Positions 13,653 to 26,899 are shown, numbered from the stretch's first letter. The stretch: 64,000 nucleotides of DNA from Cacajao melanocephalus (GCA_963573385.1 CAUYLG010017904.1:62001-126000), one strand, 5' to 3'. Made by a program: numbers and translations. Notes: generated by a model not told the origin, from the letters alone.

Positions 13653-13786
13653 AGGAGGCTGAGGCAGGAGAATCACTGGAACCCGGATATGCAGAGGCTG
13701 CAGTGAGCAGAGATCATGCCACTGCACTCCAGCCTGGGTGACAGAGCAAGACTCCATTTCAAAAAAAAAAAAAAGAAAGAAAGAAA
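13653..13786 (+). mobile_element. Partial Alu in right palindrome arm
   Basis: Starts AGGAGGCTGAGGCAGGAG and ends AGACTCCATTTC plus poly(A). It is the mirror of the left-arm Alu piece and was carried by the inversion. Confidence 0.85.
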
Positions 13787-14152
13787 ATTGTGATGCAGTC
13801 ACAATTTGTACACATATTACACTATTATGGGAAAAGCTATGGTAGTTTAGTCCATAGAAGTAACAAACTTCTTCGTGGTACCACTTAGTATTTAAAATAT
13901 TATTTTCCCAAATTAACACATACTCAATTATTAGCCTATCATTTTCCTGCATATACCTTAATTTTGTAATTTTTTACTGAGAATCAAACTTTGTTTGATT
14001 CTGATACTTTCATATCAATGTGTAATATGAAGGAAACAAGAAAAACTGTAAGATTTTTAGTTTTAGTCATTTATTTGTGTTTTTACTTCTAATATAGTAT
14101 CTGGGATTAAACTATATGAAAGGTTCTTGCATAAATATAACAAATGACTTAC

Positions 14153-14278
14153 CGATACAGTTTCTTCCAGAAGCGTCTGGTTCATAGCCACTGTTGCAAT
14201 TACAACGGTAACTACCACGTAAGTTTTCACAAATCCCATTGGCACATATATCAGGATCCAAAGCACACTCGTTGATAT
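14153..14278 (-). CDS. FBN2: FBN2 exon 18: cbEGF-7
   Basis: This 126-nt exon lies between acceptor ATGCAG and donor ATCG|GTAAG and is phase 1 at both ends. It encodes [17 protein letters not shown] through SGRNCI with six cysteines. It is nearly identical to the fibrillin-1 module that follows TB2 ([17 protein letters not shown]). NLRGSYRC is the segment between the third and fourth cysteines, with the Asn and Tyr of the hydroxylation and calcium motif. Confidence 0.97.
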
Positions 14279-15207
14279 CTGCATTAAATATTGAAAGTTG
14301 AATGCTCCTACACATTTTATTGTTTGTTGATAAATGCAGGTCTAATAAAGACCATTCAACATATGAAGTGTTTAACTCTGCAAACTCACAATTTGCCTGC
14401 CTTTCAGAAACGAAAAGGAACTGAAAACAAGGAATAAGAAAATAAAATTGAGAGATATAGGACACTTCACTGGTAAATCAAAAGAAAAATGAAAAGCAGC
14501 TGGCAGAAATTCAAAGAGTTAAATCATGAAATATGACTGTATTTACGATAAAATTAATAAAGACGATTTATAGGCTGTTGGCTCAAAATCCAAAGGAAAA
14601 CTCAACTTGATAGATACTGTAACTATCTAATTAAAAGACAGAGATTTATTAGAGTGGCTCATATAATTTTATGGTCCCCAAAGGTACAGGATATTTCTAT
14701 TTTATTACTTTTTTTTTGTGGTCAATTGAGTAATATGTTATTTAATAAGTGTTTCTCATTGCTGATAAGTTGAAATTAATGGAGAGTATACTTTAAACAT
14801 GGATGCTTCAGAATATGATGCTTTATAACAAGCCATGAACCTGACTACTGCTACTATATCACGCGCGGCAGTGGGACTTGTGCACTAATGTGCTTGTATG
14901 AATGACCAAGTAGTTTCCGATAGTGGCTGGCTCCGTTAGGGAGACTCTAGTGACAGGGAATATAGTGAAAGAGTCAGCCTCAAATCAAGTTTTGGTCACT
15001 ATGCTCAAATTTTGATGCTATTGTTTTCAATAATTTGGAAGACTTTAAATGCTTTGGAAATGTCTTTCATTTCATACTTGGGAAAAACGTACTTGTAAAA
15101 GTTTACTTTTTACTCTGGTTTGGATATTTATCATAAAGATTCAACATTACTGCCTACCATCTATAATATGAATAAAGCCTTCTCAAACACAAGTGTAAAA
15201 GAATATA

Positions 15208-15254
<47 letters not shown>

Positions 15255-15928
15255 TCTTATATACCTATTCATATATAGTGAAGATAAATAACACTCCAGT
15301 TTTATTTACATATAAATGAATCTATATGTATACTAAAATATAAAAGAACTTGAAAATTATAAACACATATGTACTTATATGTTCAAGATTCCATATTGGA
15401 ATTCTGTTAACCATAATAGAAAACTGAAAGCAAGAAAAACTTTAACAAATCTTACTTCTTGACTTGGAGAGAAACATTTTACTATTCTTAGGTATAAATA
15501 GTCTTAAATTATTTCAGCCAGTATATCCCAAACTTGATCAAATATCTCTTTAATACTATTTATTTTTCTAATCCTATTTGCACCATGACTTAATAGTTTC
15601 TCATAAAATTGACTTATTCTTTTTTTTAATATAAATGCCACATCTATTCTTTTCTTAAGCAATGATGGCATGAAATCAGGAGAGCAGTTTGTTAACGACA
15701 TTTTTAACAATGCATATTTAACAAATAAATATTTATCCAAGACGAAAATGTGCACCTACATATCACTTAATATCATCCAGCTTATAATCACTACTTAAGG
15801 AGATAATTAATCTCATTATTTTATAATATTACATGTTCATACTGAATATATTCATATAAATATTATAATTATAAAGCTATGCAATTATGTCATATGATTA
15901 TTATAAAATTGAGATTAACAAGAGTTAC
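14279..15928 (-). other. FBN2: FBN2 intron 17
   Basis: A 1.65 kb AT-rich intron. Apart from a TG/TA microsatellite I see no recognised element. Confidence 0.85.
15204..15250. repeat. (TG)n(TA)n microsatellite
   Basis: A run of alternating TG passes directly into alternating TA, about 47 bp in all. Confidence 0.9.
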
Positions 15929-15982
15929 CTCTTCCATCCACAGTGATACCTACTCCGCTACTACAAAGACTGTGGAATTCAG
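15929..15982 (-). CDS. FBN2: FBN2 exon 17: end of TB2 domain
   Basis: This exon is only 54 nt, between acceptor CATACAG and donor AGAG|GTAACT. It is phase 1 and completes the TB2 domain: AEFHSLCSSGVGITVDGR follows PAKNS of exon 16 and supplies the eighth TB cysteine. Fibrillin-1 has AEYQALCSSGPGMTSAGS here. From memory human FBN2 has EFHG; this sequence encodes EFHS. The donor has C at +5 instead of the usual G, so this short exon depends on other splicing signals. Confidence 0.94.
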
Positions 15983-16324
15983 CTGTATGACAAAAATAAA
16001 TAAGAGAATTAAAAACTTAACAATACCTATTTCATATACAAGTCATTTTCATAACTTCAAAACTACCACTGGGAAGAATTATTTGTGCATTAATTTTTAA
16101 AGTGAAAAAGATGACCATTTTCTGGCACGCAATTATAAAATTCTAAACTCATAAACATAAAAGAGTAAATAAAATCACTTGTAGTCATCATCCTGAAATT
16201 ATTAATATATATAACATTACTAATATTTTCTGCATACAGAAACTTTAAGAAAAATCTAAACGGTCTTAACAAAACTTTATGTTTAACTTTTTTTTCTCTC
16301 ACTAATAATAACAACTGTCAAAAT

Positions 16325-16535
16325 GTAGGTTATAGTATTTACCAAGTGCCTGGCATTGTTCTACATTTTACATCTAACAATTTCGTTAATCTTCCCAATA
16401 CCACAAACTAAACACTACTGTATGTTCTTTTTTACAACTGAGAAAAAGGGGAACACAGAGAAGTGCAGTAACTTGACCAAGGTCACAGAGGTTGTGAGTG
16501 GAGAAGCAGACGTGGCTCCTAGGTGCTCTATCACA
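16325..16535 (-). mobile_element. MIR element
   Basis: The + strand has reversed MIR features in order: CCAAGTGCCTGGCATTGTTC, the GAGAAAAAGGGGAACACAGAG block and CTTGACCAAGGTCACAGAGG. Confidence 0.75.
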
Positions 16536-17524
16536 GGCACGTCATGTCAATGTCCCATTTAATAGGCCATTTAATATTGTTTTCTCAGTTATGCAGAAGT
16601 GCCACATTTATGCACTCAATCTCTTACTGGTGAAGTTCGTTTTGTCCAACTTTTAGCAATTATCATAAATAATATGAAGTTTAATTCTATCATTAGGATA
16701 ATCTCTTACAAGTAAAACTCTGAAAGTTTATTCCCCTTTTAAGGTTTTAGATAGTTCTTCCCCTCCAAAAATGTCCTCGAATTACCCTTTATCAGCAGTA
16801 TAAGGGAGTATTCATTTTAATAATAACTTCATTATCACTGGGAATAATCAATCTTCTATACTAATCTGATAAACAAAAATGGCACCTTATTTTATTTTTA
16901 ATTTTATGGAGAGTGGGCATCTTTTTACATGTATTCTTCCATTTGCATTTCTACTTAGTAAAATTCTGTGTACACTGCTCTTTTTTCTATAGCGGATTTC
17001 AACTTTCCTTGATTAATATAAATTCCATAAAGATTAAGAAATGACACATAAAATATTTTTTCCAGTTTACTTGTGTATTTTACTATTTAGGCATGCTTTG
17101 AAAGTCTTTCCATTACAAAATAAAAAATAATTTATATTCTATATGAAAATTATGTTTTAACATTTAATGTAGGGATCTAACAATATTTTTTTCCAGAAGT
17201 TATCAACAATAATTATTATTTAATCCTTTTCCTTGCTGCTCCAAAATGCTTTGTTATATCCTAATTCCTATTCATATTCAGATTTCTAGATTCATTTTAT
17301 TAGTTCATTTAGCTTTTTGTCTTGTCTTATACCAATTTTTGAACTTCTTTGATAATATGCGTAATTCAGTTTGGTATATTTTAGAGCTAGATTCTCCTCA
17401 TTATCTTCCTTTTTTTTTGAAAAAAAAAGTCACACTCAGTAATTCTTCCAGATGCATGAAATCATTATTTCCATGTTTGAAGACGCTATTTAAGATTTTT
17501 AAGGGAATTACAAGACATTTCCTT

Positions 17525-17830
17525 TGCAGGAATGCCTTCCTGTATCCTCCACATGGAAAGTTCTTATTTGTTTCAAGACCAAACTAAAAGTGTCCCTTCT
17601 GTGAGGTCCTTCCCAGCTGCCCTGGGCTACTAATTGCTCCTTCCTCTGTGCTCTCTCATGCTTGTTTATGAACCTTTTAAGGTACTAATCACACTAAATT
17701 GTAATTTATACATTTGCCTGCCTGTATTCTCAACTACTCCTAAAGCTAAGGAAAAACACAGATTGTGTTTATGTTAGAATCCCTACTGAACTTACATATA
17801 TTAAATATGTGCTTGGTGAAAGTATGAATA
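17525..17830 (+). mobile_element. L2 3' end
   Basis: The sequence follows the L2 3' consensus as I recall it: GTCCCTTCTGTGAGGTCCTT, then GCTCCTTCCTCTGTGCTC, ACTAATCACACTAAATTGTA and a degraded tail of the AAATATGTGCTTGGTGAA type. Confidence 0.75.
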
Positions 17831-18091
17831 GATAAAAGTCAATCTTATTGACATAAGAGTTTGGAACTATTGCCTGAGATTGTGACTTGAGATCACTTGG
17901 TGTCAAGATATAAAAAACAAATCAAATTGAGTTCTTATTGTGTTTATAACCTTGAAAGTGGTAAGTAAATTTTATGCTATTTGTCTTCACAATGACAGCA
18001 CAGATCAAGGAAATTGAGGCTATCGTGTTCATTTAAAAAAAAGAAAACCTCCTGTAATAATCATAACTGTGTAAGTGAATAGGTATCTGTT

Positions 18092-18425
<334 letters not shown>

Positions 18426-18614
18426 TAGAAATCATACATAAACACAAGCCCGATCTCCTTACTGTCTGCCTCACATATCAATATAAGATTGGATTTCTTT
18501 TCTTCAGTTAAAATTAATGATGAAACACTTAACAGCTGATGCTCTCTTTAGCCAAACATCTAATGTTGCATTTCTTGATTCTTTATCAAGTATGAAAATG
18601 GCACATGTGACTAC

Positions 18615-18767
18615 CTGAATTTTTTGCAGGACATGGCTGGCAGGGTTCTCCAAAACCATAGTCTGGATTGGCACAGCAGCATTCAGACTTGGTCACTGCA
18701 CCGGGGAAAGGACGGACACACACTCCTTTCTTGATTCCTCCATAGCAGGTACTGCGCATGTGAGTAT
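18615..18767 (-). CDS. FBN2: FBN2 exon 16: main part of TB2 domain
   Basis: This 153-nt exon has acceptor TTTAG and donor TCAG|GTAGTC. It encodes [17 protein letters not shown] through [12 protein letters not shown]. Seven of the eight TB cysteines are here, including the CCC triplet (SECCCANP), and the eighth is in exon 17. TB domains are compact disulfide-bonded modules found only in fibrillins and LTBPs. The donor has T at +5, so both TB2 exons carry atypical donors. Fibrillin-1 has the close match [17 protein letters not shown]. Confidence 0.97.
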
Positions 18768-18881
18768 CTAAAGGAGATACAAAAACAATGACTTGAGGCA
18801 GTGATAGAGACAAGGAGATTTCAAAACTGAGGCTTCTTTTTACCCTGGCCACTAGACTGGAAGCTTTTAAAGGGCATATGA

Positions 18882-19202
<321 letters not shown>

Positions 19203-19644
19203 AGGCATCTGAGACTTTGATTTTGCATCTTTAGCATGTAATAGTGCTAGGAAATCAACAAATGTTTTCTGAGTGAGGATAAGAATGAATGCGTATCTCC
19301 GATTCTATTTTTTTTCTTTAATAAGTTTTATGAGCTACACAGTATCCATTGTCCCATTTATCTTCACAAACCTTTCATGGAACCTAGGGTATTTCCATAG
19401 TTATAAAGAATGCTTTGAGCTCTAGTCACTGGCTATACTATATTCAAAATGACACTTCTTATCTCAATTTTGGAAGCTCTCATGAACAATGAAGTCAATA
19501 AAGTTTAAACTACCTTGAGGTGATACTGCTTGGGCATGAGATTTCCTACTCCCACTTTTTGAGTTAGGAGGTCTTTCTTTTCAACTCCCAGGATACTGCC
19601 TGTGACGGTTTTAACCTCAGAAACTCAGTAAATCCAGTTATAAA

Positions 19645-19840
19645 AATAGTTAACTACCATATGTGCTCTTGGCATTGTGCTCGTCGCTTTCAGACATGAT
19701 CTCACTGAACAGTCAGGTCAACAGCTCTATAGGAGCGGTCATTACGTGCACTTTATAGATGAGGAAGATGAGGTTCAGAGCTACCTACGTAGTTTGAAGT
19801 CCTTTAATATCCAGTGCCTGAGTTGGGGTTCAGACAAGGC
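19645..19840 (-). mobile_element. MIR element
   Basis: Reversed MIR with the ACTTTATAGATGAGGAAGATG block, GTTCAGAGCTACCTACGTAG and the TTGGGGTTCAGACAAGG end. Confidence 0.65.
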
Positions 19841-21134
19841 TTATGTGACTTCCAAAACACTTCTTCTTTCTAGTAAGTAAGGCTATACCCTAAAGAAGCA
19901 TGTTCTGCTTAGTCCTCTCACTCTTAATTCTTATAAAATATCCTACAACTTTATGAGACAGTAAATGGTGAACTATAAAAACTCAGATCATAAAGGGCAG
20001 AGAACCAGTACAATTTTTAAGCAGTATACTCACCTGATAATTTCACCAGAGAGAACCTCTGTTATAAATATCTATAATTATTCACAACTTGTTGGAAAAA
20101 ATTTTATCTGCTTCTTATGCAAAATGAGTCATCCAATAATTTCTTATGACCTGGGGGTGTTTCTGATTAAAACGATGTGATTTATGGCTGCATTAAAAAT
20201 GAGCCATGTGTGTGCTCAAATGGAAGGAGGCCATGGGATTCACCAGCCCCATCCCTGAGGAGTCAACTCAGCTAACCTTTCTGCCTCTGCTGTGGCTGAG
20301 TTTGGTAACATATCCTCTGAGTTAGACACAAACACAGATGTGACTTGAAAGCAAATTTGCACAAATGCAACATAGTTTATGATTTCCAATATGATTTTTG
20401 TGAGTTCTCTGGACATTACCAATGATCTTGGAAGGCGTCTATGAACAGCCAAAGTCATTTCTGCTTTTGGGCTAAGAGCATATGCCATGCAGAATTTTTA
20501 GAAGCAAGCAGATAAAAGGCCTATGGAACTCACTGGAAGAGTGAGACTTGTCATATGGTAGTTTGCATTACAGGTGAATTAATCTCTGTAGAGTATACAA
20601 CACCGGAAGTTTCATGAAAAAAAAAGTAGCATAACTTACATGTGGGTTTTAGGGACATACACTTCTTCAGGTTCAGATCCCCACAAGATGATCTTACATA
20701 AATTACTTAACATCTTCCTTATTCTTAAATAAGGATACAGTTTGTATAGTAAATGAAAGTGTATTTGTTAAGTAGTAAGTAAGCACAGTGTCTGGCCTGT
20801 GACACATTTGAAATACTAAAAATGGTGACCACCTTAATTCCCTCTTCTATTTTTTTCTAAGACGAGTAAAGTGCAGTAGTGAGAAGGGAAGAAAAGTAGA
20901 ACAAGGAGTTCTACCTGTAACTGACTGTGAACAATCAATTGAGATAACTCATCATCTCCCTACTGATCTTTTCCTATTCCAAGACCCCAAACCGGCAACA
21001 TAACTCATATTACACTATTCAAATATAACTAATCCACTGTATACAGGTGGATAGGATAAGAGGAACAATACCACCAGCACCATCAGAATATGCTCACATG
21101 AATGTGCTGGTGACAGATTGGCCCTAAATGCTAA

Positions 21135-21498
<364 letters not shown>

Positions 21499-22134
21499 CC
21501 TTTTCTTTCTTAAAAAATGAAAAAATTTAAAATTTCCTCAGGTAATTACCAGATTCTACATAGCATAGGTAAAACGTGTATGGATGCAAAATGCTAACTT
21601 TACTTTATTCTTCTTTCTTTAATATCAACTTTTATTTATAACTTAAAGCAGCAACTCTTAAGACTATGACCTATATATGATGCCACTATTCTAATTAAAT
21701 AACAATAATATCAGTAGTAGTTAACTTACTGGACATTTGCTATGTTCTAGACACCATTCAAAGCTTTATTTAGTTCTCAAAACAACAAAAGAGCAAAGGA
21801 AGAACAGAGAGGTCCTTTATCTTTGTGTCATCTTAGAATTTTTTTGTCATCTAAGAATATTCAGTAGTTACCACGTGGTCAGAGTTTTCTTCCTTACTTA
21901 TTAAACTGCATCATTGAATACACTGAAAAACAAACTTTGAATGAATGGGAAAGATAAAAATATGATTGCCTTTTGTTTATACCTTGCTTGTGAGTTGTAT
22001 TTCAATTTACTAGTTAAATTTGTAGTTTAATTATTTGAAATTTAAAAAAATATATATCTACAGAAGAAAAATAAACAAAAAAGAGATCTAAAATTAAAAT
22101 TCTAATCCTAATAGTAATTCGTAACAGTGATTCA

Positions 22135-22580
22135 TTTCTTTCTTTCTTTTTTTTTTTTTTTTTGAGACAGGGTCTTACTCTGTCACCCAAGCTGGAATGC
22201 AGAGGCACAATCATAGCTAATTGTAATGTATATCTCCAGAGCTCAGGCAATCTTCCCACCTCAGCCTCCTGACTAGCTGGAATTATAGGCATGTGCCACC
22301 ATGCCTGGGTCATTTTTGTATTTTTTGCAGAGACAGGATTTCACCACGATGCCCAAACTGGTTTTGAACTCCTGAGCTCAAGCAATCTGCCCACCTCAGA
22401 ATCCCAAAGTGCTGGGATTACAGGCACGCACCACTATGCCTGGCTAATTTTTGTATTTTTTGCAGAGACAGGGTTTTACCATGATGCCCAGACTGGTCCT
22501 GAACTCCTGGGCTCAAGCAATCTGCCCATCTTGGAATCCCTAAGTGTTGGGATTACAGGCATGAGCCACTGCGCCAGGCC
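22135..22580 (-). mobile_element. Trimeric Alu with duplicated monomer
   Basis: A reversed Alu with one monomer present twice: 22290-22424 and 22425-22559 are tandem copies with an exact 135-bp period and about 88% identity by eye. Each contains GCCTGG...CATTTTTGTATTTTTTGCAGAGACAGG and ends in GGGATTACAG. The total of about 445 bp is clearly longer than a standard Alu. Confidence 0.88.
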
Positions 22581-23839
22581 TCGTCTCAAACTTAAAGAAT
22601 CAGTGGGTCTAAAAGTAACATCAAGTCAAAAGACGTGAAGAAAGCACATGTAGCACGTTATGGAAACAGTAATATATTATTTTACACACATGACAAATAA
22701 TGTTTTTATTTTAAAATGTTTAAATGACTACAATGATGAAAAACTGGCGGGGGCTTTCTGACAATTCCTGAGGCATTTCCTGGATGTGAACAAGAGAATG
22801 AACTTTTATGTTTTACTGAATTCCTAACAACAACTCACATGTTGGTTGCTTAAGAGAAAAAAAATTTCTCCCTCCAAAACTGGCTTTGTACTCATGGTAG
22901 ATTTCAAGAGAATCATTTAGGTAAAGGAAAAAAACAAGTAAGTATATTAAAGCAACCGAAAATATTTTAGCTCTGTAAGCAGGAAGAAGCTATATTCTTC
23001 TAGCTGTTGTATTTGAAATATCCCTGAACAAAGTGCTGACAACTTTGTGGCATGAAACAAATCTTTGACTGGGTAGAATGGCTAAATTTGAGTGAACAGA
23101 TTATTTCCATCTGCAAATTCTCCACTTCTCCTTCTTGGGATCAAAATGTTTTGATTCTCATAGGTAGGAGTAAAGTATTAACTACGTTTAAGAATATTCT
23201 ATCTCTCAAATCTACTTTGAAATCCCGTTTCTATGTTTTACTGTACAACCTGAAAAACAGAGGGTACATAATGGCTAATTCACTCTAGAAGCCTCATGAA
23301 AGCATTTTGGAGAGAAAACTTCATTAAATGCCTTTTTACTACTCACTCTGCGATTCTTATCATTGGAACATATTGTTGGGGTTCCAAAATGACAGTGACA
23401 CTTCTGTTTTGCCTGCCTCTTCAAAGCTGAGCCTGGTACTTCTGACTGATTTTCATGGATCAATTTGACAAAAGTATCCTAGAGGAATCTGAATGGCTTA
23501 GATAAAATACATAACCTTGCTCAGACTCTTGCTCATACTTCTTTATACTCTTGCTTCTGCAGCCAGCTGCATGGTGATGAGGAGTAACTAAAAACATTTT
23601 GAGCTTTTGATATAAGTTCGATATTTACATTTTAAGTTTTGTTAGGGTAAAACCAAGAGTTTACTTACCTCTAACTATAATCCCCATTATGTATCTTATC
23701 TGTTATGAATTACACAACTGAAATGCACTGTGTTTAGGATTCAGTTATCTAATATTGGATGCTGGTTTAAAGATGTATTTTGTCCTCCAGCATTTTTGAC
23801 TTGCATCCCATTAAGAGCCTTCTAAAGGGAACTATCTGA

Positions 23840-24245
23840 GGGTTTCTGCCCATTAAAAAAATAGCTTTGTTAATATGTAATTTACATATCATAGAATACA
23901 TCCCTTTAAAGTGTACAATTTAATCGTTTTTAGTATATTTACAGATATGTACACCCATCACTACAGTTGATTTTAGAACATTTTTATCACCTCAAAAGTA
24001 TCTTTTAGCTCCCACTCCACTCTCCCACCACCTGCATCCTCTCTCTCCTAACACGAATCTACTTTGCTCAATAGACTTGCCGATTCTGGAGATTTCATAT
24101 GGATGGAATCATATACTGTATGGTGTTTTGTGACTCGCTTCTTTCACTTAGCATAATCTTTCCAAGGATTATTCATGTTTTAGCATGTATTGTTTTTATA
24201 GTGAATATTATTCCATTGTACAGAAATATCTCTGTCCATTTTTCA
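23840..24245 (-). mobile_element. L1M 3'-end fragment
   Basis: The + strand follows the familiar old L1 3' region: TTAAAGTGTACAATTTAAT, ATCACTACAGTTGATTTTAG, TATGGATGGAATCATATACT, then AATATTATTCCATTGTACAG. It is on the gene's strand and ends about 45 bp from exon 15. Confidence 0.75.
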
Positions 24246-24290
24246 AAGTTCATTTTGCACAGTGGGGCCATTATAAAATGTTTCACTTAC

Positions 24291-24413
24291 CAACACACAC
24301 GCGTCCATCCATGCCCACAGCCAGGCCTGGGGGACAGTCACAGCGGAAGGACCCTTCACTGTTGATGCAGTGTCCATTCATGCAGATTCCTGGGGTCTGG
24401 CACTCATCAACAT
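24291..24413 (-). CDS. FBN2: FBN2 exon 15: cbEGF-6
   Basis: This 123-nt exon has acceptor GCACAG and donor GTTG|GTAAG. It encodes [16 protein letters not shown] through DGRVCV with six cysteines. Fibrillin-1 has [16 protein letters not shown] just before TB2, so the position is clear. DVDE plus the Asn of CINSEGSF provide the calcium-binding residues. The next exon (16) begins TB2. Confidence 0.97.
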
Positions 24414-25428
24414 CTGTGCAGTGGATGACAGAAGTCAAGCGGTTACTGGGTAAATATAACTTTCTTACTGGGTTTACTTGCTGCCACTGCTCTATACTAC
24501 CAATATTTTGTTTATAACTTTATAATTTGTGAAGAACACATAAGTGTGATAACAGATTATATGTAAATGCAATCCTTTCAATACATTTCAGAAAGACAGA
24601 GTAAAAGTTGCTTTACTTTACCCATTGAGGAAAAAAAAACCCTCACAACCTTCTTTTTTCATAATTTATTTGACAATCCCATTTAATGTTAATTAATCCA
24701 AATTAGTTAAGTAAAACAAATTATTTTAAAATTAAGGTAAACTTCTGTAATTTTTTTCACACAAAGACACTTTAACTAGAAGTAGATGCTATGTTGATAT
24801 TAATTTGATCATTTCATAACAACAAAATAACTTGAGGTGTATCTTCTAATTTTCAATCACCTTGAATTTATCAAATGTAACTCAGCATTAAATGACTTCC
24901 CCAAAAGATGAACCAGACTTCAAACACACAGCTGCTGACTCAGGAATATTTAAAATCTTCACATTTGCAATTAAATAATTAATAAGAACTAATTTCCGGA
25001 AAGCAGAAACTGGTAAGATCTAAGTCATCTTTAGATGTATATTGAAGTTTCTTTAGAAAGGCTGAAATAAAGTCACATACTGTAACATAATTTTATACAC
25101 TGCAGCATAATGGCAATTTGCTATCTTGTGTTAAATCCAAATCAGTCCACCCTGAGATAACATCCCAGTCATGAGTTCAACCAGCAAAACTACAGCACTC
25201 TTCCTTCTTGGAGAGTCAAAAATCTATTTGCTATTCAGAGACATAAGAACTCAGTCTCAATTTTTTAATCTCTATTGTCCCTGGAAGTTACTTGAAATTC
25301 CCTGAAATTATAGGGATTGAGCATGATTGTTAACTGGTATTCAGATTAAGTTTGTACAACTGAAGGCAGAACAGCGCTGATGGAGGTATTTTTGTCTAAA
25401 AGAAGGAAACAAAGAAAAAGAAAAATTT

Positions 25429-25716
25429 GGCCAGGTGTGATGGCTCATGCCTGTAATCCCAGAACTTTGGGAGGCTGAGGCAGGAGGATTACTTGAGCTC
25501 ACAAGTTTGAGACCAATCTGGGCAACACAGTGAGTCCTCATCTCTGCAAAAAATAAAACGAAATTCACTGGGCATGGGAGCACGTGCCTGTAGTCCCAGT
25601 TACTTGGGAGGCTGATGTGGGAGGATCACTTGGGCCCAGAAGTCAAGGCTGCATTGAGCTGAGATGACACCACTACAGTGTAGCCTAGGTGACAGAGCAA
25701 GAGCCTGTCTCAAAAA
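25429..25716 (+). mobile_element. AluJ-like element
   Basis: Starts GGCCAGGTGTGATGGCTC and ends AGAGCCTGTCTC followed by an A-rich tail. The substitution pattern suggests a J-type copy. Confidence 0.85.
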
Positions 25717-26011
25717 TATGTAAATTTTAAAAAAGGAAAAGAAAAGTTGGCTTCTAAGTAGAAGCTGCAAAATGTATTCCACTTTACTAAATTTCAATTG
25801 TGAGTACAAACATAGTAAGGTCTCATTTATTTCCAAGAGGCATATCATTAGCTTATTAAAGTTATCACTAGAGCTTGGTTTTCAAAAGGGCTTCATAAAC
25901 AAAATAATTAATTAGAATATTAAAATTACATCTTTACTAAATCAATGTAAGATTTTTGCTAATGATACCATTACAAGTGGTCTGTATATTAGCTTTATGG
26001 AAAAGATGTAA

Positions 26012-26378
26012 CCCAAATGCCCATCAATGATAGACTGGACAAAGAAAATGTGGTACATATATACCATGGAATACTATGCAGCCATAAAAAACGATGAGTT
26101 CGTGTCCTTTGTAGGGACTTGGATGAATCGGGAAACCATCATTCTCAGCAAACTGACACAAGAACAGAAAGCCAAACACCATATGTTCTTACTCATAGGT
26201 GAGTGTTGAACGAGAACATGTGGACTCAGGGAGAGGAGTATCACACACTAGGCACAGTTAGTGGGGGGTAGGGGAGAGACAACAGTGGGTGGGGTGGGAA
26301 GGGAGGGTAGGGAGAGATTATATGGGGAGAAATGCCAGATATAGTATGCACCTAAAGTAAAATAAATAAATTTTAAAA
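26012..26378 (+). mobile_element. 5'-truncated primate L1 with target-site duplication
   Basis: Contains the end of L1 ORF2 (GGTACATATATACCATGGAA, ATACTATGCAGCCATAAAAA) and the 3' UTR with a G-rich tract. The direct repeat AAAAGATGTAA flanks it at 26001-26011 and 26379-26389. It lies about 400 bp downstream of exon 14 in the transcript, in antisense orientation. Confidence 0.9.
26262..26327 (+). other. G-rich tract, possible G-quadruplex
   Basis: Many runs of three or more G on the + strand within the L1 3' UTR, including GTGGGTGGGGTGGGAAGGGA. L1 3' UTRs are known for such tracts. In this gene the G strand is the template strand. Confidence 0.6.
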
Positions 26379-26776
26379 AAAAGATGTAATGTGAAACCCG
26401 TAATGAATGATAGTGGAAAATATAGTTCTGAGAATACATTAAAAAAATTTTCAAGATTTTTTCTTCCTCTTTTCTTTTCAGCCAAGCAGTTGAAAGAAAT
26501 TATTTCTACATTGTTTTTCACAAGACTTGCTAAAACCAATCTGTCAGCCCCTTAATTTTTCCTATACCATTATTATTTTGGTTAAGATATTACTGTTCCT
26601 TAGACTACAATGTGTGTTTTTCTAGAAAGCTTTAGACACCTGCCTTAGTGAATTAGCAAGAAATGTGAATAATATGAAAGCCACACGAGGAAGCTGAAGT
26701 AATTCTTCCATGGTTCATTCAAATTAAAAAGGTGGTTTCAATCACGGTCACTTTCCCATCTGAAAGCCACACATAC

Positions 26777-26899
26777 CAGTACAGTAACGCCCATTTGGAG
26801 CCAAGACAAATCCTGGTTTGCAGATGCACTTGAAGCTGCCATCTTCATTGATGCACATTCCATTCAAACACATGTTGGTAGTTGTACATTCATCATGAT
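26777..26899 (-). CDS. FBN2: FBN2 exon 14: cbEGF-5
   Basis: This 123-nt exon lies between acceptor TCTACAG and donor ACTG|GTATGT. It encodes [16 protein letters not shown] through NGRYCT with six cysteines. [15 protein letters not shown] is shared with fibrillin-1, whose module begins DMDECSIRNMC. His at the second position is unusual among cbEGF starts but sits at a variable site; the calcium ligands Asp and Glu are kept. Confidence 0.97.

Larger units (their letters stand above)
13238..13978. repeat. Large imperfect palindrome (arms about 325 bp)
   Basis: The left arm (13238 to about 13559) and right arm (about 13653-13978) are reverse complements. I count about eight mismatches over the outer 200 bp. 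Each arm has about 120 bp of sequence seen nowhere else in the window, then the GGACTA...CACAATTTT block and part of an Alu. The centre is not symmetric: it holds a 36-bp inverted copy of 12528-12563 at 13599-13634 and a short direct copy of Alu sequence at 13636-13652. Confidence 0.9.
24414..26776 (-). other. FBN2: FBN2 intron 14
   Basis: A 2.4 kb intron with an AluJ and a recent-looking 5'-truncated L1. The 24414-25428 part holds nothing I recognise. Confidence 0.88.

Noticed and set aside
13238..13978. Palindrome as a sequencing or assembly fold-back artefact
   Set aside because: The arms differ at several sites and the centre contains a patch from a third locus, which a simple fold-back would not give.
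15504..15755. Minus-strand 83-codon frame near exon 17 as an extra exon
   Set aside because: No cysteine-rich fibrillin motif is present, and exons 17 and 18 join cleanly in frame around it.
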